A stretch of DNA of 64,000 bases from positions 1,612,001 to 1,676,000 of the forward strand of contig JALGAS010000008.1 of NCBI GenBank assembly GCA_023078685.1, read 5' to 3'. This document shows, piece by piece, positions 47,822 through 58,421 of the stretch. Numbering within the stretch: the first letter of the stretch is position 1; each line of letters starts with the position of its first letter. The notes beneath the pieces are model-generated. The model was not told where the DNA came from, ran no database searches, and was given only the letters and a program-made list of their open reading frames with translations. The stretch is from Neopestalotiopsis rosae. Its lineage: Eukaryota; Ascomycota; Sordariomycetes; Amphisphaeriales; Sporocadaceae. Position numbers and translations under genes: made by a program.

Positions 47822-48266
47822 GCCATTCACGTTAATCTCCATGTTGTCAACATCCCACAGAGTCGGAACCGACACAGGGCAATTACAACCACCAGTATGC
47901 CATGGGTTGAGGGGAGACATAAGGAAAAGTTCCCGCCTTGGTGCTTAGCAGGACATAAGAATCGGCTTCCGGCTTTATCATGAGTCATACATTAGAAAGC
48001 CTGACAAGCGAGAGCTGGGTTGAACCATTATTATTGAGATTCGGTTGAAATTGGCAAAATATACATTGCTCGCAATTCTACATTGCTAGTGACATACAAC
48101 GCTCTTATGAATGTGAAATTGGAGAAGCATGGTTATAACATGAAAACCTTTGCCCAAGTTTGATTCTTTTTCTCGTCTGCCAACCCTAGAAGTTCCATGC
48201 CTGCCACTCAGATTTAGAATCAAATGCACTCCATGTTACTGGAGGCCAAGATTTAATATGTCCGTC
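47822..48266. other. intergenic between convergent genes
   Basis: 445 bp of 3' regions of the 280-aa protein gene and the TLP1 gene. Nothing else was seen. Confidence 0.6.
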
Positions 48267-50277
48267 TCAAAGTCCAGCCTGGCGATTCATTTTGAACGCA
48301 TTTATACCTTCTTTGATCGATTGGACGTGGCCTTGCCGACCAATACACTCAGTAGACGGATCTGAAAGCTGCAACAAAGTCCACTCGTCTGCATGATTGG
48401 CAATAAATCTCTGCCCAGTCTTGATCAGCCTTCCAACGATGTGCCCAAGCCGTGGGATACCGTGACGATCAAAATCAGCAGTGTAGCTCTTGATCCCTAG
48501 TTAGCTGGGCCCGCTATGTTGATTACAGCATTGACTCACCTCTATTACAGCTTCACCTGTCGCGTACTCTAGAAATTGAGGCGCCGATAGACCCTCCAAG
48601 TGATGCGGTAAAGGGTTGCGGGCAGGATATCGCGATCCATCTTTCCTGGAATTCTTCGAAAGGCAAATCGCATATTGATGCGTCATCACTCCACCATTGG
48701 CGAGTACAAGTCCGGTAGCGAAACGGCCTGAGCGCAGTTCTCGGGTCATCGCAGTGATTGCCTTCACGGAACAAGGTCAGCACTGGAAACACGACCGAAA
48801 ACAAAATTGACCAATATGGATACTTGCGTGCATGGAGTAGTTATTGCCGGCACCTCCGAAAGAGGTCAACCCGCCTAGTAAGGTGATCGGCTTGACGCCA
48901 CCAGTCAAAGGGAGGCCTAAATAATGGCAGGCCAGTTTTGGTACAATGGGAAAGCAACTTTCACCAGGTTAGCATGGTACTGACAAACCAGTGGGCGATA
49001 TGGGGAAACTCACGAGTAAACATCAAAGCAGTCAATATCATCCTTGGTCATCTTCGAGATCTCTAGTGTTGTCTGGATCGCGGCCTCCATGGCTGGACTG
49101 GAGTAAAAGTTTGGGCGTTCCCAGACTTCAACGTTACGAGTAAGCAGGTACCATGATTACAGTCAGAACAGGGTAGGACCGTGAAGAAAACGGCAACTTA
49201 CAATTGTCGCTGTCGTGCGTCCCTGCTCCTCCCAAGGGGTATACCCACTTGCTCTCGGGAATACCTAGGGCCTTGGCGTTGGCTACGGATGTGATGATAC
49301 AAGCAGCTGATAAGTTGACGGTATTGAATGCATTCATAAGGAGAGGATCTGTATCCATCAGCAAAGTTCTGAATCGCCTTTGGCCATGGCCAGTAACCGT
49401 TGCGGGCCCTTACATGGGACAGATATCATGCGGTTCTTTGGAGACGGCCTCCCGATTTCTTCTGCGCTTTTCGGCGCTCGACCATGATTCCAAGAAATTG
49501 GATTTTCAGTTGCAATACGGTCGAAATCTGCGTAGAGTTCTGCCGACTCGGCCGAATTGTCCTTCAAGCTCTGGCCCCGGTGAGCTCTGAAGCCATTCTC
49601 GTAAAACGGGTACACTTGTATTGGCAATCCGACAGAATGCCGAGTACCCACATCTATTCACACTGTAGTCAGAACTCTTGCCATATGAAGAGGGCTGAAA
49701 ACAAGATGCGATCTAGCGACGTACTGTTTCCGATTACAGACAGACCGCCCGCTGCTATAGGCTTTTCCGCCGGATTTGGCTTTGGCCAGTTCGGTGGAGG
49801 CATCTTCCCAATCCTGCCCATGGCAGCAACTAGACAAGTTTGTTAGTAAACTCGCTATTTCGCACGCACTCATTCTGGGATTTGCGACTTGCGCGTAGCG
49901 AGACTTTCTCCTCCGGTAATGACAGCAACTGTGGATTCACCCAGCGCAACCCGCCGCGCCGCCTCATCGAAAATCAACGCGGGTCCGTTGCCACCGTGCG
50001 GAGCCAGGTAAGTATGCCGCGGCGTCACCTTGAGCCTGTCTGCCAAGAGACCCGGGAGATTTGGGTACGTCCATGTCCAGGGAGGAACAACGGAGATGCT
50101 ATCAATCTGGGCAGACAATTTGTCTTGCGTTTCGGCTTCGAGTCCCGTGTCTGAAAGCGCGGCTTGGATGGCTCTGATCATGAGCTCGGAGGGATCGTGG
50201 GCATCTTCAATTTCTAGCGACTTGTTCTTGATGTCGCCCACCCCGACAATCACGGGAACGTTGGTTAAAGAAGCCAT
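48267..50277 (-). CDS. thiolase-like protein, TLP1 class with C-terminal extra domain
   Basis: Eight exons (minus): 50277-49893, 49829-49725, 49653-49414, 49348-49202, 49125-49014, 48957-48828, 48761-48540, 48488-48267; 520 aa. Fold motifs: PVIVGVGDI, SVVGLPIQV-type HSVGLPIQVYPFYENGFR, PLLMNAFNTVNLSAA, YPLGGAGTHDSDNFWERP, DIDCFDVYSCFPIVP, GLTSFGGAGNNYSMHAIT, GLVLANGGVMTHQY. The loop that carries the nucleophile Cys in thiolases reads APHGGNGPA (residues 92-100), and the late GHP and Cys-Gly-Gly motifs are also absent. After the core comes a beta-rich domain (YTADFDRHGIPRLGHIVGRL...IGRQGHV) typical of TLP1 proteins known from mycobacteria. No PTS1. Introns 1 and 6 appear to be GC-AG. Activity is unknown; CoA binding and an aldol-lyase or degenerate thiolase role are inferences. 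Confidence 0.88.
48762..48827 (-). other. candidate GC-AG intron 6 of TLP1 gene
   Basis: 66 bp starting GCAAGT and ending GTGAAG. It joins NNYSMH to AITAMTREL in frame. The only alternative GT (GTATCC, four bases inside) gives a wrong phase at every nearby acceptor or leads to a stop. Confidence 0.65.
49830..49892 (-). other. candidate GC-AG intron 1 of TLP1 gene
   Basis: 63 bp starting GCAAGT, with a TTTACTAAC branch and TCTAG end. Phase 1 is required by the next exon. The nearby GT donors give the wrong phase (AA|GTCGCA) or follow an in-frame TGA. The splice rebuilds GESLAT-L-AAMGRIGKMPPPNW. Confidence 0.7.
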
Positions 50278-50908
50278 TTTGGGTTCAGACACTGGTGCAG
50301 GTGCGCGCCGTAGAGGTCAAGTTGAAAGCGGACAAAAATTATCGTAAATCATGCATAAATCGAATATCATAAAGAGCGACTAACACCATGTTGGTTGAAT
50401 TCCTTTACCAGTGCTAGAATCCCTTCATCATGCATGGGAAGATCAATGCCCGTATGCTACCCATTCAGGAGCAAAATGTGATCTAACGTCTACGGAGTTG
50501 CAAGCGTACATGATTTTACCTCGGCAACAGCTAGACTATCCGTGTTAGGCGCTGCCATATGGTCAATTGGCAGAGTGATGTTGGAGAGTCAATACAGTTG
50601 ATCCTTGGCGCTCGTGAGGGGCACGCTGGCGATCCTCCCTCCACTGTGGCCGCGGCGCGGGGTCGCTATGGTAGACCGTAGACGCGCGAAGCACCCCTGG
50701 CGTGCTTTCATTGCATTAAGCGCATCTGAAATCCGTTTCTTTGGGACAACCGGTCTCACTAATTTGGCCTAATAGCAATACATCGCGCGGAAACACATGC
50801 GATGGATTCTGATGCTAGAATCCAGATAACCTCTTAAAAATGCTGCTCGAGTTTTGTAACGAAATGGTTGCCATTGATGTAGCTGCTGGTAGAAATTCCA
50901 TTCTACTG
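50278..50908. other. intergenic, TLP1 promoter
   Basis: 631 bp between the TLP1 start and the F-box gene's end, both minus strand. Carries the TTTTACCTCGGCA element listed separately. No gene was seen. Confidence 0.55.
50514..50526. promoter_or_regulatory. TTTTACCTCGGCA element with CCTCGG core
   Basis: About 240 bp upstream of the TLP1 ATG. Identical over 13 bp to the element at 39735-39747 upstream of the nitronate monooxygenase gene. A FarA/FarB-type role is inferred. Confidence 0.4.
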
Positions 50909-52649
50909 TCAGATTAGTTCCATTGGAGGATCGCTTGCATCATAATATACATAGGGTTTCTCACACTCCGGCATGAATGCATCCTTGATTCGACCATAAC
51001 CCTTGACAAGATAATTCGGGGTGCCAAACTTTGTTTCTTGCCCAAACGGGTTCATGCCTCCATAGTACAGAAAGCTGTCCAACTCTTTGTCCACCCAGAT
51101 CTGTCGAAGTCGGTCTCCTGTATGGGTTTCAATGCTGAGCCGAAGACTGGGCTTGTGTGCCCTCTCTTGCCAGTCCAGACTGTCTCGTGCCTGATTTAGA
51201 AAATCCCGAAAATTGCCAGCATCGTCCATAAACTCGAGCAGATTTAACTCCACTGTACGAAGGGTCTGAGGTAGATGTGCCATTAACATCAATAGGTCAT
51301 GGTTCGTGACATAGAAGCGGGACAAGCCAAGATGCTCGATGCGCGAAAGGGCGGTGTAGGTGAATATTGTTTCGAGTGTGACATAGGTACCGTCGCATTC
51401 ATCAACTATGCTCGTTCCGATGCTCAAGTGCTGGAGACCTTTGCCATTGGCAGCACCAGCTAGTGCGCGCTTCAGAAGCCCGCTCTGGAATACTTCAGCC
51501 TGTCGTTCATTGGGATCTACCATGAGGTCGAGGTGCAGATGTGCAAAGTTGGGTCTCGCCAAAACAGTCTCAAAATGACGGAATGTGTTATTCTCGGCCT
51601 CAAATACTAGTGAGTTCAGGCCAGTTTCTAGCTGACAAGCGTCAACTCGCAAGTCAGTCACCCTCCCGTGGTCCTTGTTCTCAGCTAGGACGCGTGTCAC
51701 CACGCGAAAGCCCTGCCAATCTGATCCGTCCTCCTCCCACTCGGGGCAGTCCGGCAGGAAGTGATCGACAACAGGCCAGCCGCGCGAGATTGGGAAATTG
51801 AACCCGCGGGGGAATGCACGTATCATTGGGGTTTCATACAACGGAGAGAATAGTCTTCCGTATGTAGCTGGTGTGATGGTGATCCTCCGTAGCGAGGGGA
51901 AGGAGCCTACAAGCAATGTCAGGATTTATGGACGATGAGAAGGAGAGATTATAGAGCGACTGACCGACATGATCTTCGAAGGCTTGAATATGTGACTGAG
52001 AAGCCAGAACCTCACGCTGCTGCTGAAGCAACTCTTGGTAGTATGTCCAGCAAGCCTGGACGGGCATATGCGAAAGTAGCTGCTCCGGAGGATGGTCGGA
52101 TATGTCGACATCGTCATCTCCCATGGCTGACAGCGCTGACATGAGATCGATGATGCTCCTATTGCATGCCTTCTTGTACCACTTAGGTACATCCCCCTTC
52201 CAGTTAATTCGGAATTGATTCTCGCCTTGGAACCAATTCAAATTTTCTTTCTTGCTGCCTTTCCCATCTTCATCTTCGCCACTGTCGCCTTCATCGGACA
52301 TGTTGTAGTAGTCGTCGTCGCGCCGGTATTCCTCCTCGTCTGAATCGTCCTCCGTGGGCCCTTCATACAGCGTGGCATCGTCCCAGATGATCTCAGTGAT
52401 CTGATGCCGATAAACTTCGTGGCGCGCAATGGCAATGAAAGTTTCCACATTTCTGGGATTGGGTGAGATGAAGACGCGACTCAGACGCAGCGATGCTACT
52501 TGAGAAAAGTAGCGACAAGTAGTGCGCAGGCTCTTGATGGTCTTGTTGTCGACCTGGTCGCAGATCGCTCTCCAAATTTTTGTTGGCAGAAACAGGGGGC
52601 TGTTGCGCGGGGCAGCAGCACCCGTGGCTGCGGGGTAGTCTGGCGCCAT
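50909..52649 (-). CDS. F-box protein with LRR-like C-terminal region
   Basis: Two exons (minus): 52649-51965 and 51906-50909; 58-bp intron (GTCAGT...GTAG, phase 1) joining AFEDHV to GSFPSLRRITI; 560 aa. An N-terminal F-box-like segment (FLPTKIWRAICDQVDNKTIK, then SLRTTCRYFSQVA) would bind Skp1. A strongly acidic stretch (DDSDEEEYRRDDD, DSGEDEDGKG) follows near residues 100-135. The second half has leucine-rich spacing (LRRITI, VTDLRVDACQL, LQHLSIGTSI, IEHLGLSRFY, LRTVELNLLEF) as in fungal F-box/LRR proteins of SCF ubiquitin ligases. The target is unknown. It sits between TLP1 and the P450, and its link to that cluster may be only positional. Confidence 0.82.
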
Positions 52650-53813
52650 CTGGAAAGAAGATTACCGATTGCAGTGGTATGCTGCAGATGGACGGAATTC
52701 GGTCGGACAGAATAAATTGGTCCCTAGAACCGGCCAGTCGATAGATTTCCGGTGCGATACCGTGAAAATTCAGTACATACTCAATGTCTGCCCCAACCTC
52801 CGACGATGGAATTAGGCGGGCACACTTAGCCCCCTGCCAAGAATGGAGCATGCGTGAAATTGTGTTTACACTAGTGGTGCTTTTCTGCAGTTTCCCGAGC
52901 AGTTTTGGTCGTGCCTGTTTTGATCTGATCTGATCTAATCTTGTCCTCTGTTAACCATCTCTGTATATACAACTCTTCTGCACATTTCCAGAACATAGAC
53001 ATGAGCACATACCAGACAGTCGAATCTCCGTGTCATGTTTCTAAATTTCTTGGCAACTGAACCTCGTGACTCAGTGAAAGAAAGAGCCAATGGCGTCTGT
53101 GGTCAATTGCAAAGGTTGTTAATGACACGATGCCGCCGCCCATGGGAAAAAAAAAGAAATCAATACTTCGCAGTCTGCTTTTCTTCACGAATGACCATTT
53201 CAAATTTATCACGATCTTACCAAATGAAAATTAAGGAGCAGGTGACGCCTCTATAAAGACCAAACATCCCATGAGAATGCAATATAAGTAATACTGAGTG
53301 TCGCCGACGCAGGTTTATATTCTTCGTTCATGCACGCCCTCGTGGAGCATGTGACTACTTTGAGCTAGGTCTGAAGAAACATCGCCATGAACGAACGTGA
53401 TACACTCATGAATTATGTTAGGCAGGTTCCCCACTTGATTATGACCAGGTAACAATTGTTATAATGATTAATTCTAGAGATGGCTATAATCAAGTCCCAG
53501 CTGCCTCCAATATGAGCTTCATGCTTCATTCTCATTTACCCTGGATGTGCATAAATCAGCGCTTAAGCGCAAGCGTAGTTCTAAGTCTTACACCAACAGA
53601 CATTCACCCTAACCCTAAGCAAAGAAGCGCCGGGATCTTGGTGAATCTGACCCAAAATAAGCTACAACGGGTATGAAAGAGCCCTCTCTTTGCATTTCGC
53701 ACGCTTTATAGAAAGGGATATAGATGATAAATAAAACCCTCTCACTGGATTAAATTTCCACGTCGGAAAAATTGTCCTCAAGCCTGCTGGTGATATCTAG
53801 TTCACACCATTGA
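52650..53813. other. intergenic, F-box promoter and P450 3' region
   Basis: 1.16 kb. Contains a short GATCT repeat near 52925 and two telomere-type repeats at 53607-53618. No gene was seen. Confidence 0.55.
53607..53618. repeat. two CCCTAA telomere-type units (interstitial)
   Basis: CCCTAACCCTAA, two exact units of the fungal telomere repeat, in the P450 downstream region. Two units can occur by chance. Confidence 0.4.
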
Positions 53814-55667
53814 TCAATTCGTGCCAGTGGTCTTCGAAACAAATACAGGCCAAGAATGTGGCACAACCGTGAAATATGCTTTCCAGGTCCAGGTCGTCGT
53901 GGGATCAACTTGGCGAATGTCGTAATCTCTGACCAAGGTGACTGCCATCTTTGACAATTGCACCTTGGCTAAATGCTGCCCAGGACAGGAATTGTACCCC
54001 AGACCAAACTATTCAAACGAGTCAGGCTTTGTGCCGCAAAAAGCAATGGCGAATATAAAACTCACAACTAGCCAATACTTTTCCTTGGACGCAGCATCAT
54101 CGGCGAACCATCGGTCCGGATTCCACTCACGAGCATCGGGGCCCCAGCATTCCTTTGACTGTTGCATGACACTGTATGCATCATCAGCACGGGTCCAGTG
54201 TACGCTATTCAAGGGGATGAATCCCACTCACTGGAGATGTATAGACAACGTGGTGCCTTCGGCAAAATGGCGACCGCCGATAGTGATGCCACCTTTTGGC
54301 GCCACTCTGGGCAAACCCATGGGCGTGGGTCCAAACATGCGAAGTGCTTCCTTGATACAGGCTTGTAAGAAGGGGAGCTTTTGCGTGTCGTCAAAGGAGA
54401 CGACGCGATCGCGACAACGGCCTTGGGCCTGAGCGGCGACAATTTCTTGCCGTGCCCGGAGCCATGAGTCCCGATTACGTAGCATGTGGTACACAAATGT
54501 CTGAATACCGCCTTTCCCCCTCGAATCAGCGCATGGATCATTTTTAACAAATTTGCCCAATGGAATACTCACAAGATACTGTATCCGAGCCGGCGCCAAC
54601 CGCGACGGTAGCCTGCGCCTGAATGTCGCGATCGCTCAGTCGATCCGGGTTCTCCCGCTGCGCCTTGAACCAGTGAGCCGCGATATCGAAGCGAGCGTCT
54701 GGATTCTCCTTGCGCTTCTTCATGGCCGCATTGGCCGTGTCAAACAGGTGGCCCATGGGCATCAGCCCGGTCCAGGTGATGACGGGGTTGGCGACGAGCA
54801 GAACGTAGGCCCAGATGAAGAAGCCCGCCGCCGCGACAAAGGGGTTGAGCACCAGGTTGTTGGCGATGGAGCCGCGAATATCCTTGCCCTCCTTGATGTA
54901 GCCAAAGGACTGGCTAAAGATGACCTCGCCGGCATTGTCAAAGGCAGCGTAGGTGAGGTACTTGTCCAGGTGCATCGGCTCCCCCGACTTGGCATACTTG
55001 TCCATCCATTCTAGCAAGAGGCTAATGTTCTTGTTCATGTATTCTTCTGATCGAAGAATGTTGGACAGGGAAAAGCCTGGTGCAAGCCACTTGGATCTTT
55101 CAATCTTTTCCTTGGGGTCAAGGGCACTCATGGGCGTCTCGAAGCGGTAATCGGGCACTGTGAAGACGCGATACCTTTCGGTTCTGTGTTAGTAAGAATA
55201 TCACGTTATGAACGACAAAACACAAATTTATGATTGTACATACCAGTCAGCCTACATAAGATCGTTAGCTCTGGCCATTTAGTGTGAACATCATGACTGA
55301 CCTTTCTTTGAGGCGTCAGAAGTAAGGATCGGGGCCCATCTGGATGGCTGACACTGATCTCATTGGGGGCGATGCGAACAAAGTGCCCATACTTGTCGTG
55401 CAGTGCAATTGACTGCAAGTTCTGATCACCTCTGAAAATATGCACAACCTGCCAAAGCCGCGTGATTGAGGCCCAGAAAGGGCCCGGGATGTCGGACAAG
55501 GGAGACAGGTATCGACGGTACACGGCAATGCTGATCAATATGATCACCACTTGGACCAAAATGGCTGGCCACGATAACAGAGGCGTCATGGCTGCAGACA
55601 TGTCCAAATTTGGGAATTTTCGACGAACCAGAGCAGAAACCGAGTGAGGCTCAAAATTGCGTACCAT
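53814..55667 (-). CDS. cytochrome P450 monooxygenase (pisatin demethylase-like class)
   Basis: ER-anchored haem monooxygenase. Six exons (minus): 55667-55302, 55251-55244, 55174-54573, 54511-54232, 54171-54066, 54008-53814; 518 aa. N-terminal TM anchor (LLSWPAILVQVVIILISIAV) then the proline hinge LSDIPGPF. Exon 2 is only 8 nt; with its neighbours it codes RK-ADW-YRVF, the conserved C-helix segment. I-helix VGAGSDTVS, ExxR as KEALRMF, NPDRW, and the haem loop FGLGYNSCPGQ with the axial cysteine at 462. The splice at 54065-54009 removes an in-frame TAG just before the haem loop. The class is suggested by overall motif style only; substrate is unknown. A later ATG (MSAAM) could be the start. 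It faces a Pth11-type gene across a 1.2-kb divergent region. Confidence 0.93.
55244..55251 (-). other. 8-nt microexon of the P450 gene
   Basis: The octamer GCTGACTG lies between a TGTAG acceptor and a GTATGT donor. Without it, exons 1 and 3 are out of phase; with it they read K-A-D-W-Y-R, the expected P450 sequence. Flanking introns are 50 and 69 bp. Confidence 0.8.
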
Positions 55668-56897
55668 GTCCAACTGATATGATTATGAGATGGCAAGGTT
55701 ATACGGCATGTTCCTTCAGAGGGTATCCACGTGCCCGCTGCAGGTGTGTGGCACAATGGGTTGTCAGTGGATACTAATTCACCCAATTGCCCGAAAGGCG
55801 TTATGGCACCGCAGGTATTTGGCAATGAGATTGTCTCTCTCTTTATTGGATATGTACAAATCTTGGCGCGCGGCCCAAAGACACATTTACGGAACGGTTA
55901 TGTCTCGAAATAATGGGAAATGCAGCTCTATGCCTTTTGTGAATATCGTGCAGCAGACTTTGTGCTCGCGCTTTTGGTACAGATACCCCTAGCTCGTATC
56001 TCAGTAGTTATCGCTCCGCCGAGGGTCCACGACAGGGTGCATCGAGCCGGTGGATTTCTTCACGCGGCATCGATCACGCTTTGTCCCTTCCGCAGATTAG
56101 CCTCCTACCGCATTCTCATCTGTCCCGTTGAGGTTTGAATCATTAGCTGGTAGTTTTGCATATGGGGTCATCGTAAAGTCCATGATCAGCTTATCCATGG
56201 TCGGTCCACAGCTCGTAACGCGGGGACGGACCGCTAGACACTAACTAATGATCCCGCGTTTTGGGTGGTTTAGTTTCGCAATGCTTACTGTACTCTCTTC
56301 GCGCTTAGTGGACCACCCGTCAAACGTTTCTCAATCCGTCTTCCCGTCCAGTAGTCTGCACTCGACAGAGATCAGAGATATTTTTGCCTCGAGGTGCCAT
56401 CCATCATGCGGTACGCGACTCGTATTGGCCTCAATCGACTGGCCGCGGCCACTGAGACCCCATCGTCGAACCCATGTGTCGTGCATCTTTTATCGAAACT
56501 AGCGATGCACACGCGCGGCACTGACCCAGCTCCGGACCTTCCCCGAGATAGGCTTGCCTACCAAAACCCACTGGAGCCATCGCATTCGTAGTGGAGCTCG
56601 TTCCCCATGCGTAACGGTTTACCGCTTGCGGGCGCTTGCGGGATTCGAGTCGATGCAGGTCTGGGGTTAATGATATGACTGCTGCAGTTGATAGGAATTG
56701 ATCCCAGGAAGCAGACACCAACAGAGAAGCGAGGCGAAAAAGCTGAAAGATTTCCACGGCTGTCGCTGAATGATCACACATATATGGCCACGCGCGTAAA
56801 TAAGTGCCCTGCAAATCTTGGTTTAATGGATTGGCGAATCTCAGTCCAAAACCATGACGAAGTGTCGGGAGTGTACTGAGTATTCGGATACTCAGTC
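55668..56897. other. divergent promoter (P450 / Pth11-like)
   Basis: 1.23 kb between divergent starts. Holds a CCGAGG element at 56019-56024. No supportable gene. Confidence 0.55.
56019..56024. promoter_or_regulatory. CCGAGG (CCTCGG) element
   Basis: The FarA/FarB-type core, 352 bp upstream of the P450 ATG and about 870 bp from the Pth11-like start. Weak on its own; noted because similar cores precede the hydratase and TLP1 genes. Confidence 0.3.
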
Positions 56898-58249
56898 ATG
56901 ATGCGATTTGCGATTGAGCGGAGTGACCAAGTCTCACTGTTGGCCGTAGCTGCAGTGTTCTTGGTACTCCCGACAATAGCCATTATCCTGCGACTCCTCG
57001 CTCGTCGCATCGCCAATCGGACTCTAGACGTGAGCGACTACTTGATGATTGCGGCATGGGTGAGTTTTCTCTACAAGAAAATGGGGTTCTTGTTCTAATC
57101 ATTCGTGCAGGTGCTTGCTGTAGGCTTCCAGATAGTATGCTTCTTAGGTGAGTGTCGCATCTCTGTCTGAACCCGTGGATGATCAGTCCTAACGCAACAC
57201 CACTTGTAGCTGTACTCAATTTCGGAGTGGGCTACCATGCCAGTGAGATCAAAGAGATGTATGGAGAAAGAGCGACAGAAGGATTTTCTATCGTAGGTCG
57301 CACCTGCACTATCTCGCCACTCAAGCTGAAGTCTAACATTCATCAGCTGCTCTTTCCAATACAAGGGCTATGGGCGTTGAGTTTGAGTTGCTGCAAACTA
57401 TCGGTGCTGCTTCTATACCGAAACCTCTTCCCTGTCAAGAAGGTCATCGCTGCTGTCGACATTTCAATTGGACTGATCTTCTTGTTTCTGGTCATTGCCG
57501 TCATTGGCGGTTGTACGATATGCCATCCATTTGCATACAACTGGGATAAAACGATACCCGATGGACATTGCGGCGATCTCATTGCGATAGTTAAGACGAC
57601 AGGAGCTGGCAATATCATCACAGACGTTGCAGCGCTGACCGTGGCTTTGCCGTCCTTGTTTGCTTTGCGACTCCCGACATACAAGAAGTTGGTTCTCATC
57701 TGTACATTTGGCGTTGGTTTTCTGTGAGTATCATCTCGTTCAATAACCCCATGGTTTCCGTCAATGTACCGTAAGTGCTAACAACTGGTCTACCATAGTG
57801 CTGCTATCGTGAGCATATTCCGACTCGTCACCCTCATCAGCGTCGACTTTGACGATCTCACCTATACTTGCGTTGAGGCTCTGATCTTTAGCGCCGTCGA
57901 GCCGTCGCTGGCGATTATACTTGCGACTGTTCCGATGCTGAGACCACTTCTCGGCCGAAGCAAATACACTGCTAGTGGTGACGCGAGAAACTCCACACCA
58001 AGATTCTCGTTCAAATCACGAAGTACCCCAAGAGGCCCGAACAACTCGAGCGGGTTCGAGCAGCTGAGTGGTAATGCTTCGCAGTACGAACTCCGACCTG
58101 CAGGACCGAAACACGATGTGCATATTTCTGTAGATGTATCGCATTTACGAAGTCCAAGCACACCAACTTCTCCCCGGGAGCGCAGAGCAATCATGATTCA
58201 ACATGATTGGGAGGTCCGACAGGAGACTGACACGGATGGCAAAGGCTAA
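56898..58249 (+). CDS. Pth11/rhodopsin-domain seven-TM protein
   Basis: Five exons: 56898-57059, 57111-57147, 57210-57292, 57347-57723, 57799-58249; 369 aa. TM1 (VSLLAVAAVFLVLPTIAIIL) is followed by RLLARRI and SDYLMIAAW, the signature of the fungal rhodopsin-domain/Pth11-related family. Further helices: WVLAVGFQIVCFLA, FPIQGLWALSLSCCKLSVLLLY, AAVDISIGLIFLFLVIAVIG, GNIITDVAALTVALPSL, LVLICTFGVGFLAAIVSIFR, and EALIFSAVEPSLAIILATV. The Ser-rich cytoplasmic tail (about 110 aa) fits a signalling receptor. Pth11 itself also has a CFEM domain, which is absent here. The 54-nt intron 57293-57346 is in frame and stop-free, so retention would add 18 residues. Ligand unknown; the position next to a P450 and a transporter suggests sensing of the cluster's substrate or product. 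Confidence 0.88.
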
Positions 58250-58421
58250 TTGTATACTTATGGTCCATGAACCACATACGTCGAAACAAATCATGATAAC
58301 AGTGACAGTCCGAATGAAACTGCGTGTGATGCACGCCATTCGTGCGAAAACTCGTAGTATTCCTTTTTGTCTATACGACCCGTCTATCTTTTACAACAAC
58401 TCTTTCCAGGATCCAATAACT

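Noticed and set aside
54009..54065. in-frame TAG just before the P450 haem loop, suggesting a pseudogene
   Set aside because: A 57-bp intron with a GTGAGT donor and TAG end removes it in phase and restores YWLV-FGLGYNSCPGQ.
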